9,864 bases of DNA from Solobacterium sp. (GTDB lineage: Bacteria; Bacillota_I; Bacilli_A; Erysipelotrichales; Erysipelotrichaceae), in the NCBI GenBank assembly GCA_016291725.1, contig JAEEYJ010000071.1, positions 1 to 9,864 of the forward strand. The letters run 5' to 3'. The notes below the pieces were generated by a model. That model was given only the letters and a program-made list of their open reading frames with translations, had not been told where the DNA came from and did not search any database. This document shows positions 1-6,815 of the stretch, piece by piece. The position numbers and the translations under genes were made by a program. Within the stretch, counting starts at the first letter, position 1. The number at the start of each line of letters is the position of its first letter.

Positions 1-2124
1 CCGGACGACAGTACGCTGGTCCTGGTTGACAGTGACCGGAGAATCAGTCTGTTCAGCCTGATCGACAGTACAAAGAAGTGTGAAATCCAGCTGGATACAG
101 GCACAACCGTCGTTGACGCAAAGGCACAGGGAATTGCCTGTGTCAGCGGGGACACGGTAACCATGCTGAGCTGGGAGGACGGCAGTGAACTGTACCGGGC
201 GGAACTCTCCCACTGGATTTCCGCTTCCGACTGCGGCACGGATGCCTGCGCATTTGCCGGAGACAGTACGCTGACAATCCTGGACTCCCAAGGACAGATC
301 ACACATACAGCTGAATGCCCGGAAGAAGGCCGGTTCAGTTCGGTCAAGCTCTCTGCGGATGCCGGCAAGGTGCTGCTTGAGCAGCGGCAGGAAGACACAA
401 TACGCGTCTGGTTCTACGATACCGAGCAGGAATCCCTGCAGAAAACCGGACCATCCTTTGCCTACATCATGGATATGGCCGTGACCGGCAGCGGCGATGC
501 GGTTGTACTGGAGCTGGTCAACGGTACAGACAGGACAACCTACGGCGTAGAGAACGCTGTGTTCTACTACGATATGACAGCACGCCTGGCATGCTACAGA
601 AGCGGAAGTGCATCCCCGCGCTGGTCACGGGATGTTTCCTTTATCCAGGATTCCAACGGAGACATTGCACTGACTTCTTACAGTGATGATTCCGGTGATC
701 ATGATGCGGTTCTGTGCTCGTCAGCCAATATCCAGACCCTTGTAGACCTGTCTGATGGAAGACTAGTCCGGCGGGCGGAATACCCTTATCCTGTACGGTC
801 CATACTGAACGGTGTGGACAATACCTGGCTGTCCTTGCTGCAGAACGGAGACATTGCACTGTTTTCACTGAGCTCGGAGTTCTGTACAACCTTTGCGGCT
901 TTCCCGGAGAATACAGCCAAAGGCGCCCGGTTCTTCAGTGATGATTCCGTGGGCATCATGATCCTGCCGCGTACAAGCAGGTCCGTGATCCGGTATGAGA
1001 TGGACTTCGCCAATCCGAATTACAGTGAACTGCCGGGCATTGTACCTGGATACGGTGCAGGGACAAAGGTCATTGGACCTTTCCTGCTGATCTCCGATCA
1101 GGAACTGTTCGCTGATACGGCAGCCATTACCGTCTATGATCTGGAATCCAAACAGGTTGCCCACGAAATGGTCGTAGAGAGCAGCCGCAGCGTCCAGCAC
1201 TTCGGTATGACCGTGGATCAGGAGACCGTCTACGCAGTCACACAGGATGCCGTTGTACATACACTGTATCTGCCGGACGGAAAGGAAGGCACCTACCGGC
1301 TTGCGGCCGGTACGGACAGTCTGTCTGCGGTCTTTGCCGTGGAGGACGATCATGTATATGCTTTGATCAACGGGCTGCAGGGTACGGTGTTCAGCTGCTA
1401 CGATATCCCGAACGGTACGGAAGAGCTGCACAGCATTGCAGTGCCGGAGATCAGCACCTTCAGTACCCTTGACTTCCGCGATGATCATCGCTTCTGCGTT
1501 TCCGAAGCGACCAGCGGCGGAAAGAGGGTCCTGTACCTGATTGATCTTTCTGAATACACAGCTGTCCCGGTTTATGAATCCGAGAGTATGCTGGCGTTTA
1601 CCGCGTCCTGCGGCAATACCTTCCTTGCTGTAAGGGATGAACAGTGCATCCGGCTGATGGACTATGAAGGCACGCAGCTGGGTGAGCTGCCGATGGATAT
1701 GAACAACGTACTGTCGTTCCACATCTTCGATGATCAGTTGTACATTCTCAGCAACAACAGTCTGCTGGAAGCCTACAGCCGCGATGGGGAGAAGACTGCC
1801 GGGTATTCCGTCTTTGTCGCTGAAAACAGTGCCTACAACAGTATGCGTACCTATGAGTGGCACCGGATTGACAATACCCTGTTCTTCGGGGACAGTACGC
1901 TGTGGAATGTTCTGGATCTGTCGCAGAACCAGTCAAAGCTCTACATTACGAGCGTACTGGCTTTTGATCCGGAACGGTCGCAGATCCTGGTGAGACGGTG
2001 GAGTCCCGACAGTGTCGGAGCCTTCCATCTGTGTACTACGGAAGAACTGATCGCAGCCGGAAAAGAAGTCACAGCCGGGGAAGAGATGAGTGCGGAGACC
2101 AAGCAGTACTACGGGCTGAAATAA
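1..2124 (+). CDS. C-terminal part of a large beta-propeller (WD40-like) repeat protein, 5' truncated
   Basis: The frame is open from base 1 with no start codon before 163, so the gene begins outside the window. I do not treat the in-frame ATG at 163 as the start, because the same repeat-like pattern continues upstream of it. About 707 residues are visible, ending in TAA at 2122-2124. The sequence is a run of short beta-strand-like units, each with small polar turns followed by a hydrophobic strand and an aspartate, for example DDSTLVLVD, GDSTLTILD and GDSTLWNVLD. This pattern fits WD40 or related propeller blades, and the length would allow roughly two propellers. No transmembrane segment or catalytic motif is visible. 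The tail (EELIAAGKEVTAGEEMSAE, then Y-Y-G-L-K) resembles the short 'LT-x-EE...Y' tail found at the end of many WD40 proteins with N-terminal TIR, STAND-NTPase or kinase domains; that is inference from memory of the family. The effector domain, if any, is outside the window. It converges on the SGNH hydrolase gene. Confidence 0.8.
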   Translation, partial: PDDSTLVLVDSDRRISLFSLIDSTKKCEIQLDTGTTVVDAKAQGIACVSGDTVTMLSWEDGSELYRAELSHWISASDCGTDACAFAGDSTLTILDSQGQITHTAECPEEGRFSSVKLSADAGKVLLEQRQEDTIRVWFYDTEQESLQKTGPSFAYIMDMAVTGSGDAVVLELVNGTDRTTYGVENAVFYYDMTARLACYRSGSASPRWSRDVSFIQDSNGDIALTSYSDDSGDHDAVLCSSANIQTLVDLSDGRLVRRAEYPYPVRSILNGVDNTWLSLLQNGDIALFSLSSEFCTTFAAFPENTAKGARFFSDDSVGIMILPRTSRSVIRYEMDFANPNYSELPGIVPGYGAGTKVIGPFLLISDQELFADTAAITVYDLESKQVAHEMVVESSRSVQHFGMTVDQETVYAVTQDAVVHTLYLPDGKEGTYRLAAGTDSLSAVFAVEDDHVYALINGLQGTVFSCYDIPNGTEELHSIAVPEISTFSTLDFRDDHRFCVSEATSGGKRVLYLIDLSEYTAVPVYESESMLAFTASCGNTFLAVRDEQCIRLMDYEGTQLGELPMDMNNVLSFHIFDDQLYILSNNSLLEAYSRDGEKTAGYSVFVAENSAYNSMRTYEWHRIDNTLFFGDSTLWNVLDLSQNQSKLYITSVLAFDPERSQILVRRWSPDSVGAFHLCTTEELIAAGKEVTAGEEMSAETKQYYGLK

Positions 2125-2204
2125 AAAAACATATTGTTAGCAATTTCACACAAATTAACACAATCTGCCGATAATTCAGCCAAATAGTTTTTATATAGTG
2201 TAAG

Positions 2205-2279
2205 TGCAGTAGGAAAACTGCATATCGAACTACCCACCCCCTTTGAGTAGGTCAATATTATCCCTCGAATATCATTGAG
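2205..2279 (+). ncRNA. Possible small structured RNA or structured 3' UTR
   Basis: Three consecutive short hairpins precede the terminator at 2280-2307. They are TGCAGT/ACTGCA (2205-2210 with 2217-2222), GAACTAC/GTAGGTC with one mismatch (2227-2233 with 2247-2253), and CTCGA/TTGAG (2264-2268 with 2275-2279). A -10-like TATAGT lies at 2194-2199, but I see no convincing -35. The stretch 2125-2279 carries no plausible gene and is visibly more AT-rich than the gene before it. It could be an independent small RNA, the processed 3' UTR of the propeller gene, or chance structure. I do not recognise it as a known RNA family. Confidence 0.25.
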
Positions 2280-2307
2280 AAAAGCCCCTCCCCCTTGGGG
2301 CTTTTTT
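2280..2307 (+). terminator. Intrinsic terminator after the propeller gene, bidirectional
   Basis: AAAAGCCCC (2280-2288) pairs with GGGGCTTTT (2297-2305) around an 8-base pyrimidine loop, and the plus strand runs into six T's (2302-2307). The A-run on the other side lets it also stop minus-strand transcripts that pass the terminator at 2327-2351. It is 155 bases beyond the stop codon of the propeller gene, which is rather far. Confidence 0.85.
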
Positions 2308-2308
2308 C

Positions 2309-2324
2309 CTGTGCTTCGGTACAG
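2309..2324 (+). other. cUUCGg tetraloop hairpin
   Basis: CTGTGC (2309-2314) and GTACAG (2319-2324) pair over 6 bp with one G-U wobble, closed by the very stable C(UUCG)G tetraloop. The tetraloop forms only in the plus-strand RNA. It lies directly between the two terminators and may protect or fold a read-through transcript, but no function can be assigned. Confidence 0.5.
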
Positions 2325-2326
2325 AA

Positions 2327-2351
2327 AAGGCTCTGCATGATGCAGAGCCTT
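2327..2351 (-). terminator. Intrinsic terminator of the SGNH hydrolase transcript
   Basis: An 11-bp perfect inverted repeat (AAGGCTCTGCA and its complement, 2327-2337 with 2341-2351) surrounds a 3-base loop. It begins 3 bases after the stop codon of the minus-strand SGNH gene. On the minus strand the stem is followed by TTTTCTG. Confidence 0.85.
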
Positions 2352-2354
2352 CCC

Positions 2355-3050
2355 TTACAGTTTTTTCAGTTCCTCGCTGATTGCGGCAAGGATGATCTTT
2401 GTCTTTTCCGGATCCAGTTCAATGCTGCACTCCGCCGGGTCTTCGATCAGCTTCAGCGGTGTACCGATTTCCAGGTCCTTCATGAAATCCAGGCCGATCG
2501 GCGGGAGATCCAGGTCCTTTTTGCCGGTGACGACGGCATAGTTGCAGGCAGCGATCAAGTAGTCGCCGTAGATCGATGCATGCTCTCCGTCCTTCCAGTA
2601 CAGCTCGATTTCCGGATTCGTCTTCTGCAGTTTCTGCCAGATCAGACCGACCGGCGACAGGAGTGTATCCGTCTCTGCTGCGAGCTTTGTATAGCAGTCA
2701 ATCATCTTCTGCTGGTTTTCCGGGAAACGCTTCTCTGCCCAGGTCATGACGATGACCGGCTTGGTTCCGGCGGTCCGGCACATTTCAATGATCCGCTTGC
2801 CGTTGGTGAATGTGCTTTCTACTTCAGGGAACGGATGAGCACCCTGCTGGATGATGCAGTAGTCGTAGTTTCCGTACAGGATATTGAACCTGGTCGGGAA
2901 GTATTCCTGCATATGCCAGTCGAGGTATTTGCCGGGGTATGCGAGCATGGTCACTTCCGGCTTTTCTCCGTCCAGTTCGCAGAAACGGGCAAATAGCTCC
3001 GGCATGTCGTTGAAGAATGTGTGGCTGTTTCCGATAAACAATACTTTCAT
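2355..3050 (-). CDS. SGNH/GDSL-type hydrolase (esterase or acylhydrolase)
   Basis: This 231-residue protein has no obvious signal peptide, so it is probably cytoplasmic. It opens with strand beta-1 and the block I motif IGNSHT (residues 6-11), where Ser9 would be the nucleophile. It ends its core with DGEH (154-157), the block V Asp-His pair. Gly40 may be the block II oxyanion glycine, and the usual GxND of block III is replaced by QQGAHP (68-73), as in some divergent SGNH subfamilies. The length fits a stand-alone SGNH domain. The frame is open further upstream to 3083, but I chose ATG at 3048-3050 because a perfect AGGAGG lies five bases before it and the protein then begins right at beta-1. 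It is the last gene of the minus-strand block and is followed by a strong terminator. The substrate is unknown; carbohydrate or ester deacylation is typical of the fold. Confidence 0.85.
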   Translation of the reverse strand: MKVLFIGNSHTFFNDMPELFARFCELDGEKPEVTMLAYPGKYLDWHMQEYFPTRFNILYGNYDYCIIQQGAHPFPEVESTFTNGKRIIEMCRTAGTKPVIVMTWAEKRFPENQQKMIDCYTKLAAETDTLLSPVGLIWQKLQKTNPEIELYWKDGEHASIYGDYLIAACNYAVVTGKKDLDLPPIGLDFMKDLEIGTPLKLIEDPAECSIELDPEKTKIILAAISEELKKL

Positions 3051-3054
3051 AATC

Positions 3055-3060
3055 CCTCCT
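3055..3060 (-). promoter_or_regulatory. Shine-Dalgarno AGGAGG that fixes the SGNH start
   Basis: A perfect AGGAGG on the minus strand, with 4 bases before ATG at 3050. It decides in favour of the internal ATG rather than the upstream ATG at 3083. Confidence 0.85.
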
Positions 3061-3097
3061 GTACAGTTATCATTTCCAATCACTGCTGATTGTATCC

Positions 3098-3127
3098 ATC
3101 ATACACTTCTGCATCTTGAGCAGGCAA
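3098..3127 (-). promoter_or_regulatory. Candidate sigma-A promoter of the SGNH gene
   Basis: On the minus strand TTGCCT (3127-3122) and TATGAT (3103-3098) are separated by 18 bases. This predicts a start near 3090 and a leader of about 40 bases. The promoter lies in the 92-base gap after the flavoprotein gene, and no terminator with a U-tract is seen in that gap, so read-through from upstream is also possible. Confidence 0.35.
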
Positions 3128-3142
3128 TGTGTCCCTGCTGGT

Positions 3143-3793
3143 TTACCAGGGTGTCTCCATCATGCTGGTCCCCAGCCGGAAGGCTGTCTTTTTCTCTTCC
3201 GGGAACACGGTTTCGTGGCGTTCCTTCTTCTCAGCCGGATCGAACATTGTCCAATGGAAGCGGCTGTAGTCTTTGACCTGCAGGGTGTTCCCTGCGATCA
3301 GTACTTTTGTATTGCCGACAAAGGCCTCCAGGGATCTGCAGTAGCCCTGGATCATCTCTTCATAGCCGATCTGCTGGTACATTTCTTCCGCTGCGTTGCT
3401 CGTCATGATGAAGAGCACCGGGATCTTCCGGTCATTGTAGCTGCGGGTTTCCCGCTGATAGGTCAGCGACTGGAAGATCAGCCTTTCATAGAGCGCCCGG
3501 AAGCCTGCAGAGGCATTGCCCAGATAGTTCGGTGATCCGAGGATCAGTCCGTCCGCATTGCGGATGGCATCAAGCACAGGGCTGAGACCATCCCGGCAGA
3601 CGCACTTCCCCTCGTTCGGCGGGAGTTTGCAGCCGAAGCAGGAAATGCAGCCGGTAAACGGTTCCAGCCGATAAAGATCAATGACTTCCACTTCTGCACC
3701 GGCAGCTTCCGCCCCTGCCGCAGCTTCACGGACAAGCGTACCTGTGTTCCACGCCGGCCGTGGGCTGCAGTTGATTGCGACGATTTTCTTCAT
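3143..3793 (-). CDS. NADPH-dependent FMN reductase / iron-sulfur flavoprotein family oxidoreductase
   Basis: This 216-residue protein has a flavodoxin-like fold. The N-terminus shows beta-1 followed by the FMN phosphate loop, SPRPAWNTGTL (10-20), and a second FMN-contact region, GSPNYLGNASAGF (86-98). Between them is a cysteine cluster, C49-x2-C52-x2-C55 with C64 and C66, matching the compact motif that binds a 4Fe-4S cluster in iron-sulfur flavoproteins (Isf family). It probably moves electrons from a reduced carrier or NAD(P)H in the cytoplasm of an anaerobe. The partner is unknown. The start ATG at 3791-3793 is preceded by AGGAAAGGG. Its start is 53 bases after the stop of the beta-CASP protein gene with no terminator between them, so the two are probably one operon. 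The exact cluster type and electron donor are inference. Confidence 0.88.
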   Translation of the reverse strand: MKKIVAINCSPRPAWNTGTLVREAAAGAEAAGAEVEVIDLYRLEPFTGCISCFGCKLPPNEGKCVCRDGLSPVLDAIRNADGLILGSPNYLGNASAGFRALYERLIFQSLTYQRETRSYNDRKIPVLFIMTSNAAEEMYQQIGYEEMIQGYCRSLEAFVGNTKVLIAGNTLQVKDYSRFHWTMFDPAEKKERHETVFPEEKKTAFRLGTSMMETPW

Positions 3794-3846
3794 GTCTGTT
3801 CCCTTTCCTATTGATTGTAAGATGAGGCATTATCCTTCATGGGTAA

Positions 3847-5481
3847 TCATTCCCACCTGTCTACGAGTCTGTCCAGTTCCTTGAGGAACTTCTCCAGTTC
3901 CTTGTTCTTTGCGTCTTTTCTCTTCTCGATGAGATGGATCAGCCTATGTCCTCTCTTCATCAGTTCATTGAAGTACTTGTTCTGGGTGTAGATATCCTGT
4001 TCCCGGTTCTGATCCTGGCGGATCTGCTCTTCCCTCTCTTCTGCATTCAGTACTTTCTCCGGTTCTTTGGTGACCAGATACTTGTTCTCCAGAAGATCAA
4101 AGACATAGCCGGAATACGGTGCGGATGCTTCATATCCGCAGGCCGTCTTCAGCAGCTCTGTATATTCATCCGCGACTGCATCTTCTCCGTGTACGACAAA
4201 TACATTCATCGGCTTGTCCGGGTTGTCCGTCAGCCAGTGGACCAGGCCGTCACGGTCTGCGTGGGCGCTGACATCCTTCAGCTGGACGATTTCCGCTGCG
4301 ACGTGGATGTCTTCTCCGAAGATCCTGACATCCTTCGCACCGTCCACAAGCTGTCTTCCCAGCGTGCCTTCTGCCTGGTATCCGGCAAAGGCAACCGTGC
4401 ACTCCGGCCGCCAGAGATTATGCTTCAGATGATGCTTGATGCGTCCGCTCGTGCACATGCCTGCAGCAGAGATGATTACAGAAGGTGTATCTACGGTATT
4501 GAGCAGCCTGGACTGTTCCACTTCAATGACCATCTTCAGATTCGGGAACACAAGAGGATTTCCTTTTTCCTTTATGACCTTCATTGCGTCATCATCGTAA
4601 TAGCCGAAGGTATTCTCTTCGAAGATCTGCGTCGCTTCGATTGCCAGAGGGCTGTCGATGAATACATCGAAGTCTGTACAGGACACCATGTTCCTTTCCA
4701 GAATCTCCCGGATGTAGTACAGGATTTCCTGTGTTCTTCCTACCGCGAACGCAGGAATGACGACATTGCCGCCTCTGGCAAAGGTTCTGTTCATGATCTC
4801 TGCGAGCTGGATCACCGGGTCGGCAGCTTTCTCATGGTTTCTGTTTCCGTAGGTGCTCTCCGTGATGACATAGTCCGTTGTTTCTCTGGGCGTGGGATCC
4901 TTGACGATCGGGATCTCCGTATTGCCAAGGTCACCGGTAAAGGCCAGTGTTCTGGTTTCCCCGTTTTCCTGCATCGTCAGGTAGATGATCGCGCTGCCCA
5001 GGATATGTCCGGCATCTTCGTATCTGGCACTGACGCCTTCTATTGGTTCGAATGCTTCGCCGTAGCCTATGGTCCGGAAGAACTCCATAGCAAATTCTGC
5101 ATCCTTGACGGTGTACAGAGGACCTTCCTGCTTTCTGCCGCTTCTTCTCGCTTTGCGGTCAGCCCATTCCGCTTCCGCTTCCTGGATGTGCGCGGAATCC
5201 TTCAGCATGACTTCGCACAGCTGCTTTGTAACGAAGGTGCTCCAGATGGTTCCACGGAAGCCGTCGGCGACCAGTTTCGGCAGCAGTCCTGAGTGATCTA
5301 TGTGCGCATGGGACAGCAGTACCGCACCGATCTCCGAGGCCGGAACCGGGAGATCTTCATTCACGTAAATATCCCTTCCCTGTTCCATGCCGCAGTCAAG
5401 CATGATGTACTTTCCGTTGACTTCGATGACATGGCAGCTTCCTGTTACTTCGTGGTCTGCGCCGATAAAACAGAGTTTCAT
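3847..5481 (-). CDS. MBL-fold / beta-CASP ribonuclease-like protein with RNA specificity domain
   Basis: This 544-residue protein belongs to the metallo-beta-lactamase superfamily, beta-CASP branch (CPSF73/RNase J relatives). Metal-binding motifs are visible: SHAHIDH (57-63), AGHILGS (158-164, His159) and FTGDLGN (181-187, Asp184). The beta-CASP motifs follow: motif A TEST (207-210, Glu208), a motif-B-like KHH (349-351), and SAHAD (406-410, His407), with VHGE (430-433) in the RMMBL domain. About 70 extra residues at the C-terminus (from ~475) are highly charged and probably helical or coiled. The family cleaves RNA, but this short subgroup is not classic RNase J and its substrate is unknown. 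The first ATG (5479-5481) is preceded by AAAGG at 5493-5489. The leader is about 115 bases long and contains hairpins. The gene heads a likely two-gene unit with the flavoprotein. Confidence 0.92.
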   Translation of the reverse strand: MKLCFIGADHEVTGSCHVIEVNGKYIMLDCGMEQGRDIYVNEDLPVPASEIGAVLLSHAHIDHSGLLPKLVADGFRGTIWSTFVTKQLCEVMLKDSAHIQEAEAEWADRKARRSGRKQEGPLYTVKDAEFAMEFFRTIGYGEAFEPIEGVSARYEDAGHILGSAIIYLTMQENGETRTLAFTGDLGNTEIPIVKDPTPRETTDYVITESTYGNRNHEKAADPVIQLAEIMNRTFARGGNVVIPAFAVGRTQEILYYIREILERNMVSCTDFDVFIDSPLAIEATQIFEENTFGYYDDDAMKVIKEKGNPLVFPNLKMVIEVEQSRLLNTVDTPSVIISAAGMCTSGRIKHHLKHNLWRPECTVAFAGYQAEGTLGRQLVDGAKDVRIFGEDIHVAAEIVQLKDVSAHADRDGLVHWLTDNPDKPMNVFVVHGEDAVADEYTELLKTACGYEASAPYSGYVFDLLENKYLVTKEPEKVLNAEEREEQIRQDQNREQDIYTQNKYFNELMKRGHRLIHLIEKRKDAKNKELEKFLKELDRLVDRWE

Positions 5482-5498
5482 AGCAATGCCTTTCTATG

Positions 5499-5511
5499 GT
5501 GCAGTATGCAC
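5499..5511 (-). other. Short hairpin next to the beta-CASP ribosome-binding site
   Basis: GTGCA and TGCAC form a 5-bp inverted repeat around GTA, five bases upstream of the AAAGG Shine-Dalgarno. It could affect ribosome access, but such a short repeat may be chance. Confidence 0.25.
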
Positions 5512-5568
5512 TGGGTTGTATTATTGTCTTTTCTGCCGGTGTTGTTCCGGGGATTCTTTCCTGTCCGG

Positions 5569-5588
5569 GCATCGTTTGTTTACGATGC
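5569..5588 (-). other. Hairpin in the 5' leader of the beta-CASP gene
   Basis: GCATCGT (5569-5575) and ACGATGC (5582-5588) are perfect 7-bp complements around a 6-base loop. It would form about 20 bases into the leader RNA if transcription starts from the TATAAT at 5606-5611. There is no U-tract, so it is not a terminator. It may stabilise the 5' end of the mRNA. Confidence 0.45.
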
Positions 5589-5605
5589 TTGTACGTGTTT
5601 TCTTT

Positions 5606-5616
5606 ATTATATTGTA
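5606..5616 (-). promoter_or_regulatory. Candidate promoter (-10 element) of the beta-CASP gene
   Basis: A perfect TATAAT (minus strand, 5611-5606) overlaps a second -10-like TACAAT (5616-5611) in a locally AT-rich patch. No good -35 is seen at 16-18 bases. The predicted transcription start near 5599 gives a leader of about 118 bases. Confidence 0.4.
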
Positions 5617-5670
5617 CACCCTGACACGGTCCGGTTTCTGCAGGCAGATGCGGGAATACGCGGCAATATA

Positions 5671-5704
5671 AAAGCAAACCCGGCATAGAGGAAGGGTTTG
5701 CTTT
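5671..5704 (-). terminator. Intrinsic terminator of the AEC transporter gene
   Basis: AAAGCAAACCC (5671-5681) and GGGTTTGCTTT (5694-5704) are perfect 11-bp complements with a 12-base loop. The element starts 18 bases after the transporter stop codon and is followed on the minus strand by TTTTATATT. It separates the transporter from the beta-CASP gene. Confidence 0.85.
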
Positions 5705-5722
5705 GTTTCTTCCTAATGATTC

Positions 5723-6661
5723 CTACAGCAGGCCCAGACTGCTCAGGGCAGTGATCCAGCCGAACATGGTAAAGATGACCCCGATGGTCGTGATCATTAC
5801 GCACTGGGCAGCAAGCTCACTGTCCAGCCCCATCTGCATCGCCATGGAGAAGGACGCAATGGCTGCCGGTCCGCCGAAGAGCACCATCAGTCCGGCAAGG
5901 TCGGCACCGCGGTAGCCCAGTGCCGCAGCTGCCGTCAGTGCGATCAGCGGTGCTGCAATCAGCCTCCCTGCCGCAACAATGCTGAGCAGCTTCCTGTTGC
6001 CGTGTACAGACACCAGCTGGAAACTGCCGCCGAGCACCAGCAGGGACAGGGGCGTTGACATTCTGACCAGCTGGTTCAGGATAGACGCGAGGATATCCGG
6101 TGTATGTATGCCGGAGAGTTTATAGATAAAACCGAGAATGGTTGCGATGATCAGCGGGTTGGTCAGGATGCCCTTTATGGTCTTTGCCGGGTTTCCCTTA
6201 GTACCGGAATAGTGCTGAAGGACAATGACGGAGACAATGTTGAATGCCGGGACGACGAACGCAATCAGCAGCGGTACAGCGCCGATATTGCCGGCACCGT
6301 AGATGCTTTCTACAATCGGCAGGCCGAGGATGACGAAATTGGAGCGGAAGATTGCCTGGACCATGACACCTTTCTGCCTGTCATCAATGGTTGTCCGGCT
6401 GAGCAGGATCATCGGCAGAATGACGATTACAGCCAGTACGGAATAGGCAAACAGGACGATTCTGGGTTCTGTCAGCATTGCGGTATCCATACTCTGAATA
6501 CTGTTGAACAGGGACACCGGCAGGCAGATATGGAAAACAATCCAGTTGAAATCCCGGAAGGAACTGTCCTTTATGATTCCCCTGCTTTTCAGCACTGTAC
6601 CCAGCAGCATCATGAATGCGACAGGCAGTACGGCGTTCGCTGCAATCAGTATACTGTTCAT
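5723..6661 (-). CDS. AEC (auxin efflux carrier) family transporter
   Basis: This 312-residue integral membrane protein has about ten hydrophobic segments in two halves, as is usual for the AEC/permease family (typical length 300-320). Family-like features are the N-terminal NAVLPVAFMMLLGTVLKSRG, a conserved-looking FRSNFVILGLPIV near residue 108, a central polar loop followed by NPLIIATILGFIYKLSG, and LFGGPAAIASFSMA in the last third. Members in bacteria export or exchange small organic anions such as malate or other carboxylates; the substrate here cannot be read from the sequence. The start ATG (6659-6661) begins directly at TM1, but the ribosome-binding site is weak (GGG nine bases before). 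The gene is alone, with its own terminator, and faces the divergent small gene at 6816. Confidence 0.9.
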   Translation of the reverse strand: MNSILIAANAVLPVAFMMLLGTVLKSRGIIKDSSFRDFNWIVFHICLPVSLFNSIQSMDTAMLTEPRIVLFAYSVLAVIVILPMILLSRTTIDDRQKGVMVQAIFRSNFVILGLPIVESIYGAGNIGAVPLLIAFVVPAFNIVSVIVLQHYSGTKGNPAKTIKGILTNPLIIATILGFIYKLSGIHTPDILASILNQLVRMSTPLSLLVLGGSFQLVSVHGNRKLLSIVAAGRLIAAPLIALTAAAALGYRGADLAGLMVLFGGPAAIASFSMAMQMGLDSELAAQCVMITTIGVIFTMFGWITALSSLGLL

Positions 6662-6681
6662 ATCACGCTACCCATTCTGAT

Positions 6682-6701
6682 CCGGGAAATACTGTTTCCG
6701 G
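6682..6701 (-). other. Leader hairpin just upstream of the AEC transporter start
   Basis: CCG-GAAA and TTTC-CGG pair over 7 bp with one bulged G and a 5-base loop. It sits between the candidate promoter and the weak ribosome-binding site of the transporter gene. It could influence translation. Equally, it could be an operator or chance. Confidence 0.3.
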
Positions 6702-6719
6702 CTGATGCACTATACAGTC

Positions 6720-6749
6720 ATGATAGCATTTCCTGTCCTGCAATGATAA
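6720..6749 (-). promoter_or_regulatory. Candidate extended -10 promoter of the AEC transporter gene
   Basis: On the minus strand TTATCA (6749-6744) and TATCAT (6725-6720) are spaced by 18 bases, and the -10 is preceded by TGC, giving an extended -10 (TGnTATCAT). The predicted leader is about 50 bases. Confidence 0.35.
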
Positions 6750-6815
6750 GCAGACCTGGGTTTTCCATATCTTCTGCGGCATGGTAATATCAAACTGCAG
6801 AAAGATCGGCATCAT

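Noticed and set aside
865..1863. 332-codon open frame on the minus strand inside the propeller gene
   Set aside because: It is the mirror of a strongly coding frame. No family motif or ribosome-binding site is seen, and long antisense frames are expected at this base composition.
2295..2996. 233-codon plus-strand frame beginning with TTG inside the terminator
   Set aside because: It starts in the terminator loop and runs antisense to the SGNH gene. Its translation has no family signature.
3119..3139. Inverted repeat AGCAGG/CCTGCT after the flavoprotein gene, considered as a terminator
   Set aside because: It has only a 6-bp stem, a 9-base loop and no U-tract, and it overlaps the candidate promoter of the SGNH gene.
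3934..5292. 452-codon open frame on the plus strand opposite the beta-CASP gene
   Set aside because: It is an antisense shadow of a gene with clear catalytic motifs. The translation is rich in Cys, Ile, Phe and Arg, with no recognisable motif and no ribosome-binding site.
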